Below the pieces are notes generated by a model that was not told the DNA's origin, made no database searches, and was given only the letters and a program-made list of their open reading frames with translations. Below are positions 46,968 through 58,577 of a DNA stretch of 64,000 bases, one piece after another; position 1 is the first letter of the stretch; each line of letters begins with the position of its first letter. The stretch covers positions 95,042,850 through 95,106,849 of the forward strand of contig CM075770.1 in NCBI GenBank assembly GCA_037974665.1, given 5' to 3'. This DNA comes from Ehretia macrophylla (lineage: Eukaryota; Streptophyta; Magnoliopsida; Boraginales; Ehretiaceae). The translations under genes and the position numbers were made by a program.

Positions 46968-47333
46968 TTACGATTGACTCATGGGCTTAGTAAGTGGGTC
47001 AGCTATATTTTCTAATGTAGGAACTTTCTGTAGACTTAAATCTTTTCGAGCAACTATCTCTTGAATGATATAGAAACACCTTTCAATGTGTTCGGACTTT
47101 TGATGAGATCTAGGTTCCTTAGCTTGTGCAATAGCTCCATTGTTTTCGTAATACAACGGTATCGGCAATTCGATAGAAGGAACCACTTCTAGCTTTAACA
47201 AGAACTTCCTCATCCAAACAGCTTCCTTGGCTGCATCAGATACAGCAATGTATTCGGCTTCTATAGTGGAGTCAGCAGTAACTAATTGTTTGGAACTCTT
47301 CCAACTTACTGCTCCTCCATTATAAACAAACAC
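46968..47333 (-). pseudogene. copia RNase H region
   Basis: Contains GGAVSWKSSKQLVTADSTIE then AEYIAVSDAAKEAVWMRKFL and ends with IADPLTKPM, the conserved copia RNase H blocks including the SWKSxKQ and STxEAEY motifs. Fossil. Confidence 0.88.
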
Positions 47334-47501
47334 AAATCCGGATGTAGACTTTCTATCATCCGTATCAGACTGAAAATCTGAGTCTGTGTACTCGTCTATC
47401 TGGAGTTCTCCTATTCCATAAATCAGTGCAAGGTCCTTAGTCCTTCACAAGTACTTAAGGATATGCTTCACTGTCATCCAGTGTTCTTCACCTGGATCGA
47501 A

Positions 47502-48517
47502 CTAATATTTGCTCACAAGGCTTACAACATATGCAATATCAGGCCTTGTACATAGCATGGTATACATGAGATTGCTAACAGCCAAAGCATAAGACACACG
47601 TTCCATACGTTGTCTTTCATCCTTGGATTTGGGAGACATATTCTTGGAAAGATGTATTCCATGCCGGATAGGCAGAAGACCTTTTTTAGAACTCTCCATA
47701 TTGAATTTCTTCAATACTCGCTCTATGTACAGACTTTGAGACAAACTGATCAATCTTTTCGTTCTATCTCTATAGACATGAATCCCTAAGATATAAGAGG
47801 CTTCTCCCATATCTTTCATGGAGAACTTGTTGTTTAACCAAATTTTAGTGAACATCATCTGTCCAACATCATTTCCCATGATTAAAATGTCATCAACATA
47901 CAGAATCAGAAAAGTGGTCATACTTCCATTAGTCTTCTTGTATACATAAGGTTCATCATCATTTCTAATGAAACCAATCTCTTTGATCTCATTATTAAAT
48001 ATGATGTTCCAAGAATGAGAAGCCTACTTTAGACCATGAATTGATCTTTTAAACTTACACACTTGATATTTGTTGGATTTAAAACCTTCGGGCTATTCCA
48101 TATAGATATCTTCTTCAAGATAGCCATTCAGGAATGTAGTTTTAACATCCATTTGCTAGATCTCATAATCATAGTGTGCGGCAATAGCAAGCATAATGCG
48201 AATGGACTAATCATGACAATTGGTAAAAAGGTTTCATCATAATCAACACCTTGTTTCTGATGAAAACCTTTCGCAACCAACCTTGCTTTATAAGTTTCCA
48301 CATTTCCATCAATTCCAAGTTTTCTTTTGAAGACCCATTTACAACCTATAGGTACAATACCTTCAGGTCGGTCAACTAAGGTCCAAACATCATTCGAATA
48401 CATGGAATCTTTCTCTGTTTGCATAGCCTGCCTCCATTTCTCAGAATCAATATCTTGTATTGCTTCCTCATAATTAGTAGGATCATCCAAATGATCTTTA
48501 TCCCCAACTATAAACAA
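47502..48517 (-). pseudogene. copia reverse transcriptase region
   Basis: The upstream frame (48128-48517) has EAIQDIDSEKWRQAMQTEKD and VPIGCKWVFKRKLG then KARLVAKGFHQKQGVDYDET, the start of the RVT_2 domain. The downstream frame (47502-47921) has the catalytic box ILYVDDILIMGND and DMGEASYILGIHVYRDR, then KKGLLPIRHGIHLSK and CTRPDIAYVVSLVSKY. Broken between these blocks; fossil. Confidence 0.88.
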
Positions 48518-48781
48518 CTCTTGTGTTTCCTCAAGTAGATGACCATATCTCTCTAGAGGACGGGATACTCTACTAGATCTACAAGGTCCTTGTATGATGA
48601 CTGATTTTAGATCTTGTTGAATTGGTTCAGGATCAAGATTTGGGTCAATTTATGGTTCGGAAGACTCTTCTTCTATTATTATTTCCCTCAATCTGCCTCC
48701 TTCTTGAACAAACTCCTTTTCAAGAAAGACGGTATCTCGACTGATTGATATTCTTTGATCATCAGGAAAATAAAAATAATA

Positions 48782-50077
48782 TCATTTAATCTCCTTAGGA
48801 TATCCCACAAATCTCCCTTTATCTGATCTAGCTTCCAACTTGTCTATCTTAAGTTTCTTAACATAAGCGGGACAACCCCAAATCCTAATATGATTAAGAT
48901 TTGGTTTCCTACCAACCCACATCTCATACGGTATAGTAGGAACAACTTTAGTTGGTGCCCTATTCAACAAGTAAATAGTTGTAAGAAGTGCATACCCCCA
49001 TAATAAAATTGGAAGATCGGTGTAACTGATCATAGATCGTACCATATCCATTAATGTACGATTTCTACATTCAGATACTCCATTTAATTGTGGTATAGCA
49101 GGTGGAGTAATCTGTGAAGTTATTCCAGCTTGTTTAAGATATTCAAGAAATTCAGTACTTAAGTATTCACCTCCACGATCATATCGCAAGGTATTGATTC
49201 TCTTTCTCGTTTGATTTTCTACTTCAACTTTAAATTCCTTGAATTTATCAAAAGCCTCATATTTGTACTTCATTAAGTACACATAACTGTACCGAGAATA
49301 GTCATCGGTGAAGGTTATGAAGTAGATATAACCACCGCGAGCCATTTCTCTAAAGGGTTCGCATACATCACTATGTATTAATACTAACAATTCAGTGGCT
49401 CTTATTCCTTTTCCAACATATGATGACTTGGTCATTTTCCCGAGAATACAAGACTCACATGTAGGCCTGAGTTCATATCCCAATGAATCAATGAGTTCAT
49501 TTTGCGCCATCCATGTTAGTTTTTTCTTGTTAATATGTCCGAGTTTCAAGTGCCACAATTGTTTCACATTAATTTGAATATCTTTTGGTTGTTCATCTTT
49601 TGAAGCGGAAGCCGAAGTTACGTGCATGCATTCATCTAAATTCAAATGATAAAGTCTGTTCAACAAAGTAGCTGAGTCGATATATTTATTACCATAATAA
49701 ATATTACAGCTGTTGTTTGAAAAAGAAAATTCATAATTCTCGCAAACAAGCTTAGGAATAGAAACAATATTCCTAACAGCATTTGGAACAAACAAAACAC
49801 TTGAAAGACGCATAATATGACCAGCAGGCAGGCAAACTTCAACATTCCCTTTGGCATGGGCCGCAACACTTGTTCCATTACCAACCTTCAGGACAATCTC
49901 ACTCTTCCGAAGTGTTATCCTGTCATTTAGACTCTGTAAGGATATACAAATATGCGTTGTAGCACCAGAATCTAAAATCCAAGATGTACAAGCCAGACTA
50001 ATTGAAAAATTAGCTTTATTCATAGATTTAAAAGAAGTTGTACCTCGCGTAGTGACAGCAACCTGTTTCTCTTTCAA
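48782..50077 (-). pseudogene. copia protease and integrase region
   Basis: A 431-residue frame. In order: protease active site SWILDSGATTHIC (residues about 32-44), pre-integrase zinc region LWHLKLGHINKKKL ... CESCILGK (about 173-215), integrase core HSDVCEPF, FITFTDDYSRYSYVYLMKYK, RYDRGGEYLS, and downstream RIWGCPAYVKKLKIDKLEAR. It inserts element DNA and processes the polyprotein in the family. Preceded by gag and followed by RT. Treated as a fossil. Confidence 0.88.
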
Positions 50078-51365
50078 CTCTTGAAAGTACAGGGGACAAT
50101 TTCTTCTCCAATGTCCATCAACCTTGTAGTGGTAACACTGCCCTTTAGGGACGGCTTCCTTCTTCTTAACACCCCCAGTAGGCTTAGGAGTAGTGTCATT
50201 CTTCTTCTTGTTATTCTTCTTCCTTCTTCTATTCTTGGGTTTATACCCAGAAGAAGAGGTAGCAATGAGGATAGTCTATTTTCCTTTTCCCTTGAACTGT
50301 GACTGCGCAGTGGTCAACATATTGGCCAGCTCAAGCAAAGAAGCCGAGAGTTTGTTCATCTAAAAGTTCACAATGAACTGATTAAAGGAAAGTGGGAGGG
50401 ACTGTAGAATAAGCTCCGTGTGCAACTTACAGTCCATGTCAAACTCATGCATCGCAAGTTGAATAATCAGATTAATCATCCTAAGAACATGTTTGCTGAC
50501 GTCACCACCTTATTCCAATCTAGCTCTGAACAACTCTTTTGACTGTTTATATCTGGCAATATCACTTTGCTCACTATACAGCTTTTTCAAGTTCAGAATC
50601 ATGTTAACAACATCAGACATATTCTCATGTTGTTTTTGCAGTTCATTTAACATTGAAGCAAGGATATAAGCTTTTGCTCTCAAGTCATGTTCTATCCAGA
50701 GCTGATGTGTTTCTTGCTCTTCTTCTATTGAAGCAAGGATATAAGCTTTTGCTCTCAAGCAAGGATACAAAACTATCTTAAAACACATCACTATGTCTTC
50801 AAGATCTCCAACTCTTTTGGATTCATCTGGTTGCCTCCTTACACGTCATTTTGAGAATTTGCATATAGTCCTCACTACAAAGTTCTCTCAAAAGTAAGAA
50901 AATAAAATGAGACTTATTTCTCAATTACAAACCAAGCATCCACTAAGTCCATGATCAAGTTCACCATTTATGCAACATGTAGCTAGATTAAACTTATCAC
51001 ATAGATAATCAAAGCTAAATAAAAATATCAACGAACATCTTTACGCATCAAGTACCAAAGATAAAACAAGTCCATCTAATCTTCTATTAATGTTTTGACA
51101 ACATGCATGAAAGAGAATTGACTTTAACATCAACCAAGCATTCCAAGACCAACCGAGTTCACAAGCCATATAGTCTCGATATGACACTTAAACAGAAATC
51201 TCCATATAAAGGGATCATCAGGCCCGATCATAGAAAACTTTTGGCTTGCTAGAATCAAAGTCGATCTTTCTATGCGGGATAGAATCAACTCATATCTTTC
51301 GCAAAAACGTGTCAAATAACATTAAAAGATTAGATCAAATATACATATTACGGACTTTCAAAATC
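50078..51365 (-). pseudogene. copia gag region and leader
   Basis: A zinc-knuckle-type segment GHWRRNCPLYFQELKEKQVA (about 50050-50110) directly precedes the protease, and a Lys/Arg-rich stretch (about 50150-50260) precedes that. Frame 50510-50791 contains NELQKQHENMSDVVNMILNL, which fits the UBN2-type Gag. A 33-bp direct repeat (about 50650-50683 and 50727-50760, ATTGAAGCAAGGATATAAGC...) lies in it. 50800-51365 is mostly leader. Fossil. Confidence 0.7.
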
Positions 51366-51382
51366 ATGGCTCTAATACCACT

Positions 51383-53356
51383 TGAAGGCATATAAAGGCG
51401 TCAGCTTCATAATGAAGGCGCAATAGGTCGTCAGCTTCAAAAGCGGGAGCACAATAACAACTAAAAATTTGCATGTTGACAAGTTGTATTCACAAAATCT
51501 CAAGAATAAATCTGTAACTAGTACATTAAAAGAAAATATATAACAATATATACAACTATATACACAAATGTATTTAAAAACGAAATACCTCACGTGGAAA
51601 ACTTGAATGTAGACTCTTGAAAGGAAGATCTTGACTCGGACAAATCTCATCCGCAAGTGCAAAGGCCCTAGTCGGTCCATGGGTATCCAAAAGTAAAGGA
51701 CAACTAACTAATTATAAGTGCTAGTTTAGTTAAGTCCAAGAGCTTGAGTAATTTAGAGTTAAAAACTAAAAGCAAAATATTTTCTAACTCTACTAGCTTT
51801 GGCCGATTATACCAAGAGGAGAAATAGAGAATTTTGCTTCAAAACACTATGTAATTTTTGGCCAAGAGCAAGCAAAAATGAATGAAGACATGACCTCTAT
51901 TTATAGATGCACAAATTTGCTCAACAAATGCCAAGTGTCATTATCTAAGCAAATCAAGAAGCCAAGTGTCCAAATCCTACACATGGCCAGCCATAGGAGG
52001 GCATTTTGGACAAATTTTACTTGCAACTTGTTGTTTGTCTTTTAGTGCAAGTTGTCTTTTGTCCTTTTGTGCTTTGTCTTCTAGTGTTTTGTCTTTTAGT
52101 GCAATTTGTTGTTTGTCTTTTAGTGAAGACAAACACTAATTAATTCTAAACCCTTTTAGAATAATTAATTGAAGATTGACCACTCAATCTATTTGCACTC
52201 TTGTCCCAATACTTTTCAATATTTATACTTTGACCCTAAAATTTTCAAAAATTATGATTTTGGCCCACTTAACCGTTAATGTCAAAAATACACCGTTAAT
52301 ACTTTAACGTGTTTCCAACTTAATACCAAGCTCAAATATGCTTTATTCATGATACCCCAAGTGTGTGACTTTCTAGGTTCATGACTGTACAACGATAAAT
52401 GATCGATTCCAAAAATGTCTCCGCCATTTTTTGAAATACCTTTATGTTCATGAATGACGCGCTAGCAACGAACGTATCATGACAATATTGAAGTCCAATT
52501 CCAACGAACCTATTTATAATCGCAAATTAGCGTGCAGTCCGATCCTTCTGTTAAAATATTCCGATCATTGTGGGGACCATGAAATGATTAAGTCCACTAA
52601 ACTATGCATAGATCTAATTCGGTGGAATGAGAGATGATATCTATGTAAAAATACATTTCCATCGTTCAACTACCCCGGCTGAGGATTTCTCATTTCAAAC
52701 AACTGACACTATATTACATAGGATATCGCCTCACTATCAGATGTTAACAGACTCTATCTTGACAATTATATGTCAGTCTCTATACCACAAGACTAAACTG
52801 CAAGAGGTCGTATCTCACCCTCAAAGAAGGCAAGCATTGTCCAAACGCAAGATTTAGCCCCTAATATAGCCGGCAGCCGTAATTTCTCAAGTCAAATGAT
52901 TAATTTGCACAATTTGTAATGAATGACAAACTATTAATCCAAAGTCATGTAGTTTGTCACTCTGGTCACATTCAATGATCCGTTCCACTAATGATCACAC
53001 ATATGTGAGTTATTTGCATCCCTATGTTGTTGTAGCTCAACGCTCGCTACCCTTTATCATTAACATCTCTATGTTAATCAAAGTTAACTACATATGATAG
53101 TCCATACTTGATTATTCTAGTCCTGGTCGAATAATCTAATGACTATGAATGCTTTTGAATGTTTATCATGTCGAAACAATATGCAGTCGAATTCTCAACA
53201 CATTAAGAATATACTTCTTCCCAAAAAAAAAATTAAAGACATATTCATATAATTGAACAGAGAATATGAACATCCAATAAATATGTCATTCAGTTTTACA
53301 TCAAAATGCCCTATATAGGTCATCTAACTATATAGCATTAGATCATATCTCTAACA
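51383..53356 (-). repeat. 5' LTR of the copia element (1974 bp)
   Basis: Starts TGAAGGCATATAAAGGCG and ends TATCTCTAACA. The adjoining GGCTCTAATACCA (51369-51381; minus TGGTATTAGAGCC) is a near initiator-tRNA-Met primer site. A minus-strand TATA box lies at about 51893-51908. It lacks the MITE carried by the partner LTR. Confidence 0.87.
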
Positions 53357-53945
53357 CACTCTACCTCCAATGATCTTATAAATGGTCTATTTATAAACTT
53401 GGAACAACCCTCAAAGTATAGTAGGTGAATAGTAACTTTGTCAATTTTTAGGCCAGATAAATTATCTAAGACATAATAATGTATTACATTATGAAATGTT
53501 AGATAAATGGATCCTAAGACCATTCTAGTCAAAAGGATAAATACATAAATAGTAATATGTCTAAAGTTGAAGACAAAAAAAGTAGAATCCCATGGAAGAG
53601 AATATTCCACCTACTAGGAGTATCTAATTAGGTTGGGTTACTATAGTATCAGGGCTACTATAGTAGTGTGACATATTGGACCCAATATTAGACTTAGGCT
53701 CCTAGATTGAATTGTGTTCCTTTTGGATTTGGGATAATTTCATAGATTTCACAAAATATGCTTCTGCATCATAAAAGATCTCTTGTAGAATTCCCTTTGC
53801 ATATGACGAATCAGGAAGCTTGGTGTTCAACTTTTCAATCTACCTAGTCATCTTTTGGTTAGATTCCTCCCTCCAAAACCCTCGAATAAGTTGGGTCCAA
53901 TTTGGTTCGAATTTGATCTATGCTACTATCATTTTCCCTAGATAA
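53357..53945. other. Unassigned stretch between copia and Tat-type elements
   Basis: No recognisable protein or repeat ends. A small repeat GGGTTACTATAGTATCAGGG then CTACTATAGTAG occurs near 53634-53670. The minus frame at 53338-53610 overlaps the LTR end and resembles no family I know. It may be the degraded 3' end of the Tat-type element or older DNA. Confidence 0.4.
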
Positions 53946-55450
53946 ATGCTCGGTTATGATATTTCATCAATTTGTACTACTGGAGGTCTTCCACTACCCA
54001 AAGCTAATTCAGATAAGGTATCAGCCTTTTCATTCTCACTTTTAGGATCTATTGTATCTAGAATTACTAGAATCTTGAAGCTGATTCTTAGACTTTATTT
54101 AGATAGGCCATCATGGTTGCATCCTTGGCTTCAAACTTTCCTATAACTTGGTTTGCCACAAGTTGCGAATCAGTGAAGAACTCCACTACTCGAGCTTTAG
54201 GGGATGAAGCAATTTTTAATCCGATAACAAGGGCTTCATACTTTGTATCGCTATTTGAGGCTGCAATTGAGAATTTGAATAAGTATTGATACTCATCCCC
54301 ATCAGGGTTAGAAATGACTACCCGGCCCTACTTCCTTATTTTCCAAAAGCTCAATCTACTTAGATGATCTATGCCAGCTAAATCTTTGTGCCACTTTTCT
54401 TGTACACTCTATTACAAAATTAGCTACAATATGTGATTTTATGGCCATTCTGGGCTAGTATATGATATCGAATTGACTAAGCTTGATAGGCCATTTGGGT
54501 AGCCGACCAGAGACCTCTGGTTTATGTAAGACTTGTCTTAGCGGTATATCGGTCAAAAACTTTGTGGTATGAGCTTCAAAATAGGGTTTTGGTTTTTTAT
54601 AAGTCATTACCAAGGCCAAAGCTATTTTCTTGATAGGAGTATACCCAATCTCGGCCACTCTCAGTATTTTACTAATGTAATAGATTGGTTTCTAAACTTT
54701 ACTTTCTTCTCGGATCGATATCACCGCCACTACTGTGCCTGAGCTGGTTAGATACAGTATTAACTCTTCATCTTTCTTTGGTTGGGATGACAAATGTGGT
54801 AATAATAGGTATTGCTTGAGCCCTTCAAAATTGGTTTGGCACTACTTAGTCCATTGAAAGTTCTTTAGATTACTCAATATCTTCAAGAAAGGTGCACACT
54901 CTTTATCTAATCAAGACATAAATATGCTTAGCGAGGCTACTTTTCTGGCCAATGACAGTACTTCATTTACGCACCTAGGAGGAAACATATCTAGTATAGC
55001 TTGAATCTTCTCTAGATTCACTTCAATTTCTCAGCTAGTCACCATGAATCCTTAGAATTTTTTGATTTTTACTTCGAATGCATATTTCTACGAATTGAGC
55101 CTAATCCTAAATTTTCTCATGGTAGAGAGTACCTCGGCCAAGTTTATTAGATGATCCTCGAAGCGTTTACTTTTTACTAGAATAAGATCGACATAGATTT
55201 CCATGTTCCTCCTGATCTGATCCTTGAACATTTTATTTACCATCCTTTAATAAGTGACCCCTATATTCTTTACCGAATGGCATGACCATATAGTAGTACA
55301 ATCATCTCTCAATGATGAAGGTCATCTTCTCCTTATCCTTGAGGTTCATCTTAATCTGGTTTTACCTTTTAAAGGTTGTCAATAGTTTACACCACAAGGT
55401 AACATCTACCAATAGATCAATTCTTGGTAAGGGATAACAATCTTTAGGAT
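53946..55450 (-). pseudogene. Tat-type reverse transcriptase and RNase H region
   Basis: The RT part has MVNKMFKDQIRRNMEIYVD and LVKSKRFEDHLINLAEVL (about 55140-55260), matching the MFKxQIGRNMEVYVDDMLVKS core. The RNase H lead-in reads PYFEAHTTKFLTDIPLRQVL then GRLPKWPIKLSQFDIIY (54455-54658), and RNase H itself contains ASNSDTKYEALVIGLKIA and VEFFTDSQLVANQVIGKFEA (about 54110-54280). Tat-lineage features; fossil. Confidence 0.82.
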
Positions 55451-55879
55451 AGGCCTTATTCAAAATAGTGATGTCAATGCACAATCACTACTTCTTAAAA
55501 GTGTCTTTAGGACTAAAACCACATTGGCCAACCAGGTCGGATAAACTATTTCTTTGATATGCCCAACATCCAATAGCTTCTCAACCTCTTCAAAGATAAT
55601 CTGGTTCCTTTTTTACCAAAAAGTTCTTCCCATTTATTGTACCTGCCGGTAGCCCAGGTTCATATTAAGATGGTGGACCATGAAACTTGGGATCAATTCT
55701 TGTCACAACAGTAGCAAACCAAACAAATAAATCTTCATTCTTTAATAGAAAATTTTTCATATCTTTCTTTAAATTGCTAGATAACTCATTCCCGATCTTT
55801 GCCTGCTTGGCCTCATCAGAGAGGTGGATCTCCTCGAGCTCTTCTTTGGGTATACCCTTCTTGGAATCCCTCTTTTGTT

Positions 55880-57900
55880 CAAGTAGGTCCAGCTCTTATC
55901 CAACCTATACTTTGGGCCTTAGGGGAAGCTTCATAGCACTCCTGAGCTATCAACTTGTCAACACTTAACTCAATAATAGCTTGAGGAGTAGAAAACTTCA
56001 TCATTTGGTTGTAAGTGGAACTACTAGCCTGAAATGGTTGAGCAACACTTGACCAAGGATCCAATTATATGTAGATTTTCATTCTAAAACCAAAACCTTT
56101 GCCATCATATTGGCCTACTTATCTCCAACCCTAATAGTTAGAGGAAGGGTGATCACTCATTCAAGCTTGAACCCTTCTCCTCTAAACTTTACCAAGGTAC
56201 CCAAGAGTAGTATCAATCTGGAATGGCTTAAACCTATCTTGAGAAAAGTCTTATAGAATAGCACTTCAACCAAGCTACTCGAGTTAATCAAGAGTACTCG
56301 CCTAACTAAGTAGTTTGTAATAGTTACACTGATCACAAGAGGAACATCATATAGAAGAATGAGTACTTCCAGTTTGACTGAAAAAAAAGTCAATTGTTCT
56401 ATTAACCGTGGTCACTCAATGAGCGGCTTTTCTCAAGCGGCCCTTATAAAGATTTTTCTCCTCGCTCTAGTATCTCCTCCCGAAATCAATCCTTTAGCAA
56501 TAGTTTCAATCACGACCAAATGTTGATTCCCTTGTCCTTTTCTTGGACTTCTATTTTTATTTTTTCTCCTATACTCTAGATTATAATCCTAAGCTACATA
56601 CTTATCTAGTCTTCCTCAGAGAATCAAAGCCTTAATCTCATCTTTTAATTGTCAATATTCATTAGTGTCGTGCCATGGTCTTTCTGATATCAAAAAAACT
56701 TGTTCCTATCTCGCTTTTAGGATTCCTGAGCATTTGTTTAAGGCCATTGAAAGCTCTATAGGTTTTTATCTCCATGAAGATCTTTGACCAAGGCATGGTC
56801 CGGGAGTGTATCTCTCATGCTTTTTGGGAATTGGTCGAGATCCTTAATCATGCTTTCCATGTGATCCTTCTCGAGACTTGCCATCTTCTTTGGCCTTGCC
56901 TTTTCTAGGATTACCTCATTTTCCTTTTCATGTTCTTCATCTTTCTTTACCCGAGTCACTTCCTCGGCATGGATATACCCTTTTTCTCAAGCCATTAGGT
57001 CGGCCAAATTCTTGGGCTTCTTCCTGCCCAAGAAGGCTTGGAAATTTTTTACTCAAAGACCCTTCAAATGCACTACTAGGGCAATCGATTCCTCCAAATC
57101 AAGGATTTCAAGAACAATTTACTTAAACCAAGATGTGTACTCTCTGGGTGATTCTTTTTTCAACTGCTTAACAGTCAATAAGGAAACAGCGAGCTTGGTT
57201 GGTCTCTTATTACTGGCAATTCGATCCCGGAAAACCACAACTAGTTGAAGCCGTCTATTGAATTCTCATGCAGATTAGAGAACCACTTTTTGGTCGAATT
57301 AGTAAGTATAGTCGAGAAGGCTCTACATTTGATAGCATAATAAACATCATAAAACACCATGTTATAGTCAAATGTAAGGATATGGTTATCGGGATCCCCA
57401 ACACAATTTAAATTGGTTAGATAAGCAACTTGTATCGTGCAAGATAGGTTCGGGCATGATCTCCAAGGTGAAAGGATGGCTTTCTAACTTTGTAAGGTCC
57501 CGAGGTAGGTTTGCTAGTACAATATTTGATCGTTTATGCCCCCGAGACCTATAGTGGGCCTTCTTTCCCTTGCCATTTTAGATCGGTTGACAAGTTCTTA
57601 GAACCCTCTGTCATCTTCTACTAACTAAGGAGCATGAATAGGTTCTTCTCCCTAAAGAGGTGTGGGTAGCTCAACAGTCGCAGGTTGAGGTTCGATTGAA
57701 GGTGATATAGGTGATAGTTGGTTTTGCACAAGCAGAGCAATCATGTTTTGCATGTCTTGAAACATTCAAACTAGAATGTTCAAGTCCAAGGGTTAGGGTG
57801 TAGACAATGAAATAGGTGGAGCAGCCATAGGTGTAGATACTAGTATATAAGGTAGAACAAGCAAAGTGGTAAAGAATATGGTAGTGTATAGAGGTAGATT
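55880..57900 (-). pseudogene. Tat-type gag and protease region
   Basis: Frame 56157-56393 contains ITNYLVRRVLL...EVLFYKTFLKIGLS, corresponding to the Tat protease region DYxVxRVLVDxGSSADILF. Frame 55879-56064 has STYNQMMKFSTPQAIIE then AQECYEASPKAQ, the protease-RT linker. Frame 56756-56959 is Lys/Glu-rich gag-knuckle-proximal sequence, and 57000-57500 matches the Retrotrans_gag position. Broken fossil. Confidence 0.7.
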
Positions 57901-58104
57901 GATCTCAGTAGCAAAGCAGCAAAAGGAATACTACTGGATGGTGAGATTCAACCAGAATAGGTCCTCAAATGAGAGATTCTGCCACTATAGTTGATGTAGG
58001 ATCACTTCCGAGAATACTTTGGCTTCTAGCATTGACCATATTTGTAGATCTCAATGGGATAATCCTTCATTTTTTAACAAATGGCGCCAACCTAAAAAAA
58101 ATCA

Positions 58105-58577
58105 TGCTTTCAGTCTGCAAATGCTCCAAATAAGCTGACCTATAAGAGATAGAAACCTCAATGTGGTTCTCGGGGATGCCTCTGATGACCAAGTCAGTTA
58201 ACAATGCCCGAGCTTAAGCAAGAATTTTAAGAGGATTGAGTATTTAAGAGAAATGAATTACCTATACATGTGGAATGCCAAGATATTTATACTATTTGCG
58301 AGAAGAGGCCCCCGAGTTTTAGGAAAACCTCCGTACCTTCCCGACCATTCTCAGTGGGCATCCAAAAGGGAATATTCCTCTAAGGTGCCTGTTTAAGTCA
58401 GACCACTCACATCATTCTCTCCATTAATTGCAACATGTAAAGTTATAATATTCTTCTCATTCCCGAGTAGGATCTGGTGTCGGTTAGAGCCCTAATCTTG
58501 ATTATTCCTTCTTGCTCAATTCATAACTTACTGAGGTCAGTTATAAAGATCCATATATCATAGAAGATCCGTATTCA
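58105..58577 (-). repeat. 5' LTR of the Tat-type element, outer edge approximate
   Basis: On the plus strand it starts TGCTTTCAGTCTGC next to the primer-site region and may end at GATCCGTATTCA (TGAATACGGATC on the minus strand). A minus-strand TATA box (AGTATAAATATC) near 58285-58296 supports the orientation. There is no second LTR or target duplication to confirm. Confidence 0.5.

Larger units (their letters stand above)
44605..53356 (-). mobile_element. Ty1-copia element with 2-kb LTRs and a nested hAT MITE
   Basis: Minus-strand element: right 5' LTR 51383-53356, primer site at 51368-51380, gag (about 50080-51300), protease-integrase (48782-50077), reverse transcriptase (47502-48517), RNase H (46968-47333), polypurine tract (minus AAGTGGGAGAT, 46878-46888), and a left 3' LTR (44605-46877) that is incomplete at its outer end and carries a MITE. 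The protein resembles the abundant plant copia group with HSDVC-, DDYSRY- and KMLCTRPDI-like blocks; I do not assign a lineage firmly. Broken, with several breaks in pol. Confidence 0.87.
53946..58577 (-). mobile_element. Tat-type Ty3-gypsy remnant with 5' LTR
   Basis: Minus-strand order from right to left: 5' LTR (about 58105-58577), primer-site region (TTGGCGCCATTTGTTAAA on the minus strand, 58073-58090), gag (about 56400-57900), protease (about 55880-56400), reverse transcriptase (about 54880-55450) and RNase H (about 54000-54680). Integrase and a 3' LTR are not recognised. RT and RNase H blocks resemble the Tat lineage. Broken with many breaks. Confidence 0.78.

Noticed and set aside
49395-50302. 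Plus-strand frames opposite the copia integrase and gag
   Set aside because: Antisense shadows of well-supported minus-strand copia sequence.
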